From Mactromeris polynyma (taxonomy: Eukaryota > Mollusca > Bivalvia > Venerida > Mactridae), in the NCBI GenBank assembly GCA_032209605.1, contig JASFXZ010000027.1:7211372-7275371 (forward strand): a stretch of 64,000 bases of DNA, written 5' to 3'. A program made the position numbers and the translations under genes. How positions within the stretch are numbered: the stretch's first letter is position 1; each line of letters begins with the position of its first letter. This document shows, in pieces, positions 36,255 through 45,974 of this stretch. The notes under the pieces are model-generated. The model did no database searches. It was given only the letters and a program-made list of their open reading frames with translations, and was not told the origin of the DNA.

Positions 36255-36501
36255 TAGGTTTAGGAAATTAATTATCATTAAACCTTGGCAATAATGAAAG
36301 ATATGGCAAGGGGTTATATGGTTGACATTGCTTGTAAATACATATTGTTAAGATGTTTGATGACGTTTCTTCAATTTTAACACAACATTTGTACACAATA
36401 AAAATGTTGTCCTTGGCAAGCTTTTTTGTGACTAAAGGCAGTCTTTCAGGTTTTGTTCTTTTCATAGGACCAACATCACACAGATATAGTTATTCTCACT
36501 C

Positions 36502-37638
36502 CTACAATGGTGTTGTCTCTGAGCAGTTCTCATTATCAGTTCTATTGATGCCACCAGAATTCACTTGCATTTCATAAACGCGGGTCAAACGTTCACAAAA
36601 TAAACTCCGCAATCGCTCATTTAGCTCAGCACGAAATGTTGAGGAAAATGACACACAAATAACAAACGCAAAAGCTGGATTCAGAAATGTCAAAAACTCG
36701 CCAACTTCTATTGTTATTGCAACTGTTTGATAAAGTTCTGGGTCATGCAACCATGCTGTTGGCATGTTTGTCTTTATAATATGGAGCACTGTTGCTGGTG
36801 TCACAAAGATAACAAAGATAGTTGACAGAGCAACTGTCATGAAAGTTATATCGGTTGGGACTTGATAATTACTGGAAGATTTTTTCCAAGTATTCTTGGT
36901 GAAAGATCCGTACATGACGAGAACTATAAAGATAATTATAAGGACCAATGGTATGATGCAGTAAAAGCTAAGGGACACCCATGGCCAAATCTGCATCAGG
37001 ATATCATGTGGAGTCTGAGACACAAAACATCCATTTTGGAAAAGTTCATAAGTCCATATCGCATGTATACTGATCACAACAAGGCCTATCACTATGATAA
37101 TCACTGCAAACTTTGCCATGAATATCGTACACATTGATTGTGCTTTATGTGGCAGCCATATCAGGACATACTGGTCAACTAGCATTGCAAACATAAACCA
37201 GATGCCGGAATAGACAGACACCCCCATGACAAACTGCCAGAGTTTACATGACCAATCACCGACTAATGTGATATATTTGGTCCCAGTTACTCTACAAAGC
37301 CACTCAAATCCCGACACTGGAACAAGAATCATTATATTTCCTATGGCATAAGCTCCAAGGTAGAAACAGATGGACCAGTTACTCATGTTCCGTTGTCGCA
37401 CAGTTAGAAGAATCAGAATGTTGCCAATGGTTCCAATAAGGACCAAAACTGGGACAATGTAGGTCTGAAACACCGTATGAAAGGAAACTTCGTCCATCAT
37501 AAAATTATAGTCTTGGTGAAAATCGTTCAGTTGATGCGTCATATTTGTATCATTGCTGAAGGGATTGGAGGCATTGTGAACGAAGTCAATGTCACTCTCA
37601 GTATTGCTGGAGTATATTGTCTCCGTCTGCTCATCCAT
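36502..37638 (-). CDS. Divergent class A (rhodopsin-like) GPCR, 378 residues
   Basis: A complete seven-transmembrane receptor in one exon, presumably acting at the plasma membrane. Helices are visible at about 57-80, 90-110, 131-155, 173-196, 217-243, 263-288 and 304-330. Class A landmarks: GN at 72-73 (N1.50), Cys131 (3.25) for a disulphide with Cys204 in loop 2, DQY at 155-157 in place of DRY, Pro230 in TM5, Phe275 and Pro281 in TM6, NP at 320-321 in TM7. Departures: Arg3.50 is Gln, Trp6.48 of CWxP is Val279, Tyr7.53 of NPxxY is Ala324, and the usual Asp2.50 seems to be Asn101. The 56-residue N-terminus has sequons at N22, N29 and N32; Cys348 after TM7 could be palmitoylated. ATG at 37638 is followed by a usual-length N-terminus. 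A 3' splice site (cttcag, exon from 37708) suggests a non-coding upstream exon. The ligand is unknown; a peptide receptor of a lineage-expanded orphan group is plausible. Confidence 0.9.
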   Translation of the reverse strand: MDEQTETIYSSNTESDIDFVHNASNPFSNDTNMTHQLNDFHQDYNFMMDEVSFHTVFQTYIVPVLVLIGTIGNILILLTVRQRNMSNWSICFYLGAYAIGNIMILVPVSGFEWLCRVTGTKYITLVGDWSCKLWQFVMGVSVYSGIWFMFAMLVDQYVLIWLPHKAQSMCTIFMAKFAVIIIVIGLVVISIHAIWTYELFQNGCFVSQTPHDILMQIWPWVSLSFYCIIPLVLIIIFIVLVMYGSFTKNTWKKSSSNYQVPTDITFMTVALSTIFVIFVTPATVLHIIKTNMPTAWLHDPELYQTVAITIEVGEFLTFLNPAFAFVICVSFSSTFRAELNERLRSLFCERLTRVYEMQVNSGGINRTDNENCSETTPL

Positions 37639-37708
37639 GATTAGAGGCCACTGCTATAAATATTCCAATGGTGTGCACATCAATTTTGACTGCTTCCCTT
37701 GTTTGTCC
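37639..37708 (-). other. Possible 5' UTR part of the receptor exon with 3' splice site
   Basis: On the minus strand, ttttctgttacttcag|ggacaaac gives a good polypyrimidine-AG with the exon starting at 37708, 70 bases before the receptor ATG. No upstream donor was assigned. Confidence 0.35.
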
Positions 37709-37719
37709 CTGAAGTAACA

Positions 37720-38500
37720 GAAAACATCATTAAAATTTTGTTATCGTCAATATTAAAATTTGATTTGTTACATAGAGCACATTTGCATGTTATGAATAAC
37801 AATGTTTTTACTGCTGGTGAAAATTTTTCCTTTTGTCTCAAAAATTAACATTTCTGTAAAATGTGGTAATATAACCATCAACATCAAATCTTGTATGTTT
37901 TATCCACTATAATCTGTTTTGTTTTGCTTGCCTCAGGCTACATGCAAGTCTTTGTTTGTTGCATGTAGACCTTACTGTGTGAGGTTGGGTTGTTAAGGTA
38001 AGCAAATTTGTAAAGGTAAACATTTTTTTTAGCACTTTGTGCCCTGTTAACACCTCATCAGCTCTTAATGCTTCTTAGGTTGATGTTTCCTTTGGATCTG
38101 TGTTGGAAGAATTGTCATGTGTATGTGGCATTCCCTGTAACAACTTAATCTTTCCTAAGTAACTGTTAAACCATTTTTTGTGTGAAAAAAAAGAAGACAA
38201 TTCCTGTCATGGGCCTATACATTTCATGGAGTGCAGCAACAAACACCATTTACATCTTGGCTATTGTAAATATGAGGCAGTGTTGGTATATTTGTGCAGT
38301 CCTAGGTATATGGTTGAAGCCTGATAAATGAATACAAAAGTAATTCATCACATGAACTGTCATGCTGGTCTATCACTTACAATAGATGTAGTTTGAAATA
38401 TAGTTCCAGTAAAGTATTGCTTATGGTATTAGCTGCATATTATAGATATATGATGATAAAGTTGTTGAAAAGAGGTTTTTGCTCTACAGAGCAGCCTTCT
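37720..38500. other. Unassigned DNA upstream of the receptor gene
   Basis: No promoter element, gene or repeat could be supported here; the receptor's start site is unknown. Confidence 0.35.
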
Positions 38501-38506
38501 CTCGAG

Positions 38507-39030
38507 CAACAACCTCGCTTCAGCAACTAATTAAATGTCCCAGCAGTAAACATCTACAAACAAGGTCACCTTCACAGACCAACAACCTCACTTCAACAAC
38601 TAATTAAATGTCCCAGCAGTAAACATCTACAACCAATGTCACCTTCACAGACCAACAACCTCGCTTCAACAACTAATTAAATGTCCCAGCAGTAAACATC
38701 TACAACCAATGTCACCTTCACAGACCAACAACCTCGCTTCAACAACTAATTAAATGTCCCAGCAGTAAACATCTACAACCAATGTCACCTTCACAGACCA
38801 ACAACCTCGCTTCAACAACTAATTAAATGTCCCAGCAGTAAACATCTACAACCAATGTCACCTTCACAGACCAACAACCTCGCTTCAACAACTAATTAAA
38901 TGTCCCAGCAGTAAACATCTACAACCAATGTCACCTTCACAGACCAACAACCTCGCTTCAACAACTAATTAAATGTCCCAGCATTAAACATCTACAACCA
39001 ATGTCACCTTCACAGACCAACAACCTCTCC
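38507..39030. repeat. Minisatellite, 73 bp unit, about 7 copies
   Basis: Seven copies of a 73 bp unit beginning caacaacctcgcttcaacaa and including 'tgtcccagcagtaaacatct'. Most copies are identical; the first (cttcagcaac; caaacaagg), the second (cctcactt) and the last (cagcattaaac; cctctccactcc) carry private changes, as expected for array edges. Confidence 0.95.
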
Positions 39031-39650
39031 ACTCCAGCAGCATCTCACAAAGGATGTACATCAGGCTAATTGCCCTGTTGTTATAACAATGATAATTGTT
39101 TAATAAACATTTTACATGTTTGCTTTTGCTGCACCCGTAAAAGTTGCTTCCTAAAATACTTTAGTTCACCATTTAATAATTATCATAATATCTATCACAT
39201 GTTCGGCTCATTCCATACGCAGTTGGAACAAATTATTTTAAACTACATCTATTGTGAGTGATTAGATCACTGTGGCAGTCCAATGTTATGTTTTATGATT
39301 TAATGTGTATTTATACACTATTGAAACTTTCATAATCCTGTTGACTATTTATTTCTGCGACAAAAAAGACCCAATTCGATAAATATTATAAATTTTATGA
39401 ACGTGTGATGGTACTTATTAAAACCAGAGTCTATTGACAATACTGAAAGCAAATGCCACCTGCTGCCTAAGTGTATTCCATTGTACCTTACAGACTGTTA
39501 CAGTAGTGTATCAATTATAATTATTTATATGATACATGAAGTCACTGATGAAAAATAACTGCCATTATATCTGTAATTTACAAAATAACAAATTACTTGG
39601 TGTCACAGTTGCTGTAAAAATTGCTGCTATAATTCTTGGGCAAGAAAGTA
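39031..39650. other. Unassigned AT-rich DNA
   Basis: No gene or repeat recognised. Confidence 0.35.
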
Positions 39651-39654
39651 ATTT

Positions 39655-39805
39655 ATCGGCGCAGCCATACTAACATAGTTTTGCTATTTGCATATCAGTG
39701 TTGAGTAAACCCATAAATCTTACGTTAACCACCTAGGCAATTTCTCTTCAATCGAACAATGTGTGTTTTAATCTTGACATGGATTGGTTAACTTTTCGAT
39801 AAAGG
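39655..39805 (-). repeat. Dispersed repeat, inverted copy of 58475-58640
   Basis: 'gttttgctatttgcatatca', 'cttacgttaaccacctaggc' and 'atggattggttaac' match, in order, the reverse complement of 58475-58640 (ggttaaccaatctgcgtcaa, ttgccttggtggttaacgta, tgtgcaaatagcaaaac). A short third match lies at about 26762-26782. Family unknown. Confidence 0.75.
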
Positions 39806-40059
39806 GTACGTTGCCTTACTGAAATCCTGTGAATTTCTATGAATTCACCGAAATCGATTTTGGATCTGGAGTGACCAGCAATTGTAACATCTCGGCATTT
39901 GTTTATGTTGCACAACAAATCTTAACCTTCAAATTGCGCCAACCATCTTTTTTCAAGACATTTCTTGTTACCAATGGTATTTATTTACAATTTATGATAG
40001 ACTTATATCAGTTTAAACTTTATTTATTTTAAATTGATTGTAAAACAAATTCTTACTAC

Positions 40060-40200
40060 CGTATACTTCAATCACTACCAAAGAGTACTTGCGCCAAATT
40101 CAGAGATAGTAAAGTTTGTGATCGCAGGGCTCGAACTTACGACCTTTGGATCAGGAGTCAGATGCTGCACCCCTTATCCACTACACCTCTCAACCATGTT
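40060..40200 (-). repeat. tRNA-derived SINE, minus orientation
   Basis: On the minus strand 'gataaggggtgcagcatctg' (A-box region) is followed by 'ccaaaggtcgtaagttcgag' (B-box region, GTTCGAGCC). The downstream 'gatcacaaactttactatct' matches the SINE at 12650-12800. No target duplication found. Confidence 0.7.
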
Positions 40201-42310
40201 GTGTTTATGATTATTTATTACTTATAGATATATACAAAACAACTCTCACCAAAGGTTGGTTTCCAGGAAACTTATTCAGACTGACTAATGAATGCCAGAT
40301 GATTTTGTCTAAAAAATCTTAAATAAAGAACTGGGTATTAAATTGAGAATCCTTTTTTTAAAATATTCATCCAAAACAAACAGAAAATACTTAGCATATA
40401 TATATTGAAATATTCAACCATTTGCGTAGTAGTATTACTGTGCATCATTTAGTATATAAGTTGGTAAGCAATAATTAGTATTACATCATCACCGTACAGG
40501 ATCCTTCTATGATTGGATTATTATTTGTATGGCTTGATAAGATTGTCATATGACTTCAAAATATTAGACAGATATTGCTTACCAGATAATGCTTACTGCT
40601 GAGCTCCTCTGATTACATAACAATGTCTTGTACTGAAGATAGTTTAATTATAATATATATGGTAGGGTTTGACTTGAAAGCTTTTTACCTTGTGGTGCAA
40701 ATAGTTCAGAATTTCTCATCCATTATCTGCTTGTTCTTAAATTACATGTTTGCTTCTGATTTATGTTAGCTTGTGCTGATTGCTTTGTGTTGCTGCAAAA
40801 TGGGGGAGGACATTTTTTCATTCAAGTATCCTGTGAAACATGAAATCGGTGCCCCTACTGGTCAGTCACTGTTTTCTTTTCTAAATCATGTTTGATTTTG
40901 ATAATTTACATTAAAAACTCTGATGTATATTGGACTGGATTGAAAGAAATATAAATGATTTAATGTTTGTCAAAACTGTAGCACGTTTATATGGAATAGT
41001 TCAGTTTGCAAATTTATTTTATACTATATTAATAGAAGGGAAGGATAAATGGTCACTTGTTAAAACAGTACTAAATTTTATTCTTGTATAATTATGCATG
41101 ATGGTATAATGATAGATGATTGTGTACATGCAATCTAGTATATAACCTACAAATGGGAAAAAAACTCAAAGCTTGTATAAATTCCTCTTCATTAGTCTTT
41201 TATATCTGTCGTATGTCAACAGGTTGTTATTAAAATATTGACATGTAAATTATTCCTTTGTTGAATACCCCATGAACTGCCAACTTCTGCTTTGTACTAA
41301 GTCACATATAATTATGTTATTCAATAAATGTATTTATTTACTAAAATCTGTGTGATAGATTATAATTAATAATTACATGTATATAGTGATTATAAAATGA
41401 TTATAAAATTTAATAATATTGTTACTGTTTTATTATAGAATTATTAATTTTTCCTGTGATTTTGCCTTGTACAAAAGCATTAAATCATTATTTTTTACTA
41501 ATTTATTTAAATGAATAGTTGGTGGAACCTATGTTATAGGCTCAAAACATTTAAATGTAGTTTTATATACATTTAGTTTGACAAAATCTGTTGTGTATAT
41601 AATTACAGTATTTTATTTCTAACACTAAAACTATTATTTGATGCTATTTTAATTCTGAAAATAAAACAAGTTATTATATTATTAAGATACATTATTTTGA
41701 TAAAACATTTTCTTACCTGGAAATAAATGTTAAAATTCTTTAAAATCGCAGAAATCAATCATTCCATAAGAATCATACAAAGGCTAGATATTAGGTGCCA
41801 CAAAATAACTCCCCCAAGTATTTTTAGCCACAATACAAGAAGTGAAAATGTTTTGAATTTTGTCAGCTTACAGCTATAACAAGTAAGTTATGATCAAACT
41901 CTACCGCAGCCCGGCTTATATAGATCAACTGCTGGTTGGCTTGCTCGTAGAATGCTGTAATTTTCCAATATGCGAGATGTTCGAGATCTCCGTGCATTAC
42001 AGGACTTGGTACTGTTTACTAGTAAAATGTTGATGTTGCTGGAGAAGCAAAACATTTAATTTGTGTTTAATTAACATATCAGTGATAACATACAAAAAAA
42101 ACTGTATTAGAAGTTTGTACGATTAAAATTTAAATTTAGTGATGAGTTTCAATTTTAGGGTGTTATTAAGATTCAACAGGAATAAAATAATATTTCAAGT
42201 TAAATTATTTGCGTATCAAAGTAGTTGAATTTTGTAGAAAATTTGTGTCTTAGTTTCAACAATATTCAGTAATATATGGCGAGTAATTGAGAATTTTATC
42301 AGTACTAACT
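40201..42310. other. Unassigned, very AT-rich DNA
   Basis: No gene or repeat recognised. A TATA-like word (cggcttatatagatc, near 41912) occurs without other promoter evidence. Confidence 0.4.
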
Positions 42311-42317
42311 GACTCCT

Positions 42318-42455
42318 GCTCTGCGTTCAGTAAAGGTATTTGCAGCTCACGTTTCGTAACGTTTTGCAATTTGGTTCCCCGTGTGCAGTCAAAGTGATAC
42401 GGTGGGCAAGGGATACAAAACGTTCGCGACTGTTAGCCGTAACTGAACGCAAGGC
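42318..42455. mobile_element. CpG-rich inverted-repeat element, about 135 bp
   Basis: tgcgttcagt at 42322-42331 pairs with actgaacgca at 42442-42451. The arms continue with partial complementarity, including cgtaacgttttg on the left against caaaacgttcgcg on the right. CpG density is far above the flanks. No target duplication found, so MITE is the likely but unproven reading. The minus-strand frame 42327-42569 is an artefact. Confidence 0.5.
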
Positions 42456-42904
42456 TGATAGGCAGTATAATTCAGATTTAGATCTAGGATAGACATATGT
42501 TTGTTTGTGCATTGTGGAACAAACAATGGGTCGAGATAAAAGTTTTAATCTCTTCACGGTCAATTGCATGGTATCTTCTCAATTTCAAACATATCAGGAG
42601 AATGACATAGCCGACATAAAAATGTCGACATATAAATCATTTTTCCTACACAATATTCCAACATAGCGACAGAAAATGGGCAAATATGTCGACTAAACCG
42701 GAAAGTCAAATTACCAATGTCGACACAATGAGTGTTAACTGAAATATCATAAAGCTTTTTTTATTGGCTTATTATGGTGGCATGATTTTCTAAGTTCACC
42801 GTTGGGTAAAAATTAAGTATAATATTTCAGTATCAGCAGGACTTTTCTAGATATAGCTGCAAATAACCCATACTAACCAGGAAAATGACCAATGTAACGC
42901 GACT

Positions 42905-42998
42905 GATAATATTTCCATCATCGGACTTCCATTATTATCAAGATAATATTTCCATCATCGGACTTCCATTATTATCAAGATAATATTTCCATTATCAA
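42905..42998. repeat. Tandem repeat, 37 bp unit, 2.5 copies
   Basis: gataatatttccatcatcgg then acttccattattatcaa occurs twice exactly, followed by a partial copy (gataatatttccattatc). Confidence 0.9.
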
Positions 42999-44873
42999 TA
43001 TGAGACAACAAATAACATTTTATGACTCAATTAATTTTTGTCCATCCTATCATAAATGGTATAAAATGGTCATCTTTGATGTTTATGATTGGTCAACAAA
43101 AGCATAATGGTCTGTAAAATGAGAAAGGAATTGCTGTATGATTGCTATGACATTTTAGATGATTTATTTTCGTTCTCACCAACAACTTATACTATGTTTT
43201 TAGTTGTTTTGATCAGCAAATAGTGCAAAACTGTTGTAATTATAAACAATTCAAAATCTGATTTACTTTTGCTTCATTCTCTCATTTTTTGTGTTGGCGA
43301 ATAATTATGTTATTTCAGTGTTTGGTTACTTGTAATCGTTTAGTCTGGTATCTTTTCCAATGTCAAACTGATTAGGTTTCAATACAGTTCTATATTGGGC
43401 AAGGGGAGGAAAGTGTTATCTTGTATTAATCAGTTTAAGGTGTGATGAGGACTGTGCATGTAGCTAGGTTTTATCAGCCTTGTATTCTGTAACGTGAATG
43501 GTACGCAAACATTCAGAAACATTTGGCATTGTTCCTATGTGAACAATTTGTTGCTATACATCAAACACATTCAGTAGTTGTTGTGTGAAGATAATTGTGT
43601 CGTCCATGTGGGTGGTTTAAGCATTAGGTAGTCTTATTTAATAGCTATGAAATAATAATTAAAATAATCTTTATTTATTGAAGATGAAGGTCACTTACAA
43701 GGTGTACATGATATGAAACTATATATATAAGCAAACTTTAATTTCAGTAAGGCCATCATGTAACAATTTACAACGTTTACAATATTCAGGTATAAAATAC
43801 AGAATGAAGTATAAAGTTTGATTTCACATGTGCACATAGAAAAGTTGCTTAAATATACCTTTAAAGAATAGTTACTCTTAGTCATATGGATGCATTTCGT
43901 CAAAAGTCCTTAGGTGGGTTTTTCACTCCTAAGTATACTTTTCACACCTAAGCCAATTTAAGCATGTTTTGTTACATGAATTTAAAAAACAAGATTCAAC
44001 CAAATTTTAGTTTAATCTTAAAGAATATGAAACATTAAAAAAATATTTACAAATTTCAAAATGTCTAAAACATATCGAGCAAACATGCTTAATTCCTTAC
44101 AGAAAGTTTCACTCCTATCTTTTCATACTTACGATTTTTGATGAAATGCAGCACATTGACCTTTTATTATAATATTTAACAGTAATCCTGTATAAAAGAC
44201 AGGCTATCTTGATTGAATCATCCTATGTTGGTAATCATACAATAACACGATGGCTTTCTTTCCAATATTCAATTAAGATGGCCTTATCGTTATAGTACTA
44301 TAGTACTAAATTGTTGTGGGATTATTGTTCCGCAGTTAATAACCCGTTGTCGCATTTATGTAGTACGTGAGAACAGAATAAATAATTTTGTACATAGGGG
44401 ACCAATGCCGCAGATAACACTTAAGTGCCCATAAATTTCTCCCTTTTTTCTCAGAATTTTTATTCATGATGGAAATCAATTGGGTGATTATTGGCTGTTG
44501 AGTGATGGCTGATATGTCTCCGGGGCAAGATTTATGTTACGTAATTTATATATCATTGATCATACAGTCTATATACAGTAAGTTTGAACCTCCCATGTGA
44601 CCACTGAATAGTGTGAGGGGTTTTACAGTGGTCCGATTAAGTCATCGGTTCACAGCTAGAAATGAAATGCTCCATTACTTTTCCTGAGAATTGATATTCC
44701 CAATACACCGACTTGTTGATACTTTCAGGATATTTTATTTGACTGAATATTCCGTGTGTGATTATTTTGTTCTAGGCGTTTGTCCTGATTGTATGCTATA
44801 TTAGTTTCTGATTCTCGGGGAGATGGAGTCGGTAAATGTTTTCTGAACTAGTAGTATGTCACTCCCCTGTGAA
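42999..44873. other. Unassigned AT-rich DNA
   Basis: No gene recognised; frames such as 43691-43903 (minus) have no motif. Confidence 0.35.
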
Positions 44874-45974
44874 AATTACCATTGCTTATTATGGATAACC
44901 ATGATCAAATCTGGCTCAAGCATTGCCAACCATGGTTAAACCATTGTTGACAATGCTTAAGTCTGTTTTGGCCATGGTTAAACAATCGTGGTCAACCATG
45001 TTTAACCATGGTCAGTCTTGAAATATAGACCGACCATGGTTGACTGTCATCTGACCATGGTTGAAGACATTGTGGACATGGTTGGCTATGGTCATATCCT
45101 TAAGTAATAATTTTTCTAATAAAATGCATTCAAGACAAAATTGTGTGTTCAGGTTATAGTTCATCGAAGCATTGTCTACTTTCACTTCACTTTCAGAGAC
45201 ATTTAACGTCTGGTTTTTGCAAAATTTCACTTTGAACAGAATGCTGCCGAAATTTTACATCTACATGATGAAATAGGAATTTGCAATTATGTTTATTTCT
45301 TTCAAGAGATGATTTATTCATGACAAAATAAGTTAATTGTAGTTATAAAACATTAGAAAATTGACATTGTTGCCAAATTATGTCACTTCCAAGACTTAAA
45401 CTAAGTATTTTAGTAAATTACCTCCCTTTATAAAAAATTACATACTTTTTTTTTTTCCAAATAAAAGCACCATTTAAAAAATATAAAGTGAAGGATTGCC
45501 TAAAATATTATAACTTGCAACAGTTACTGCTGTGAAATTCAATTTAACATACATTATACAATTTAAAAAAAAAATTAATTGTGTTTTAAGTTACCATATA
45601 TATAGAAGAGATTAACTAACATTACGAACTGAATACTTAAACCAATGATGGACTGATTTACCTTTATCAGTTGAAGAAAGGTGACAGTCCTATTATATTG
45701 GAAACATGAATGTTACATTCAATTACAGTTTAATTGTGGTGTTAATTAATGGCATATTGTTTTTCTGTGGAATAGTATTACCAATGGTATTTTCAGTGGA
45801 CTACCAGTTGGCCATCGTCATGGTTATATGACAACCATGGTTAACCATTTCCAACCATGGTTGTGTTGACCATGGTAGACCAACCATGGTCAGCCTTAGT
45901 GCCAATTGTTGTAAATGTTAAGACCATGGTTAACCATGGTTAACCATTGTCAGCGATGGTAATTTTCGCAGGGG
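44874..45974. mobile_element. Palindrome-armed non-autonomous element B, 1101 bp
   Basis: Left end cccctgtgaaaattaccat (44874) and right end, read inward, cccctgcgaaaattaccat (45974): 18 of 19 bases match. CT flanks both ends, a possible 2 bp target duplication. The arms (about 44900-45110 and 45830-45965) are packed with AACCATGGTT, at least four exact copies plus many near copies, often in runs such as ccatggttaaccatggttaa. The core, about 45230-45665, aligns with that of element A, for example gatgaaataggaatttgcaa against gatgaaattggaatttgcaa and the shared attacctccctttat. No transposase frame. Confidence 0.8.

Noticed and set aside
36862..37137. 91-residue plus-strand frame
   Set aside because: Antisense shadow of the receptor gene.
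41905..41935. TATA-box-like word tatata
   Set aside because: No initiator, downstream exon or CpG context; TATA words are expected by chance in AT-rich DNA.
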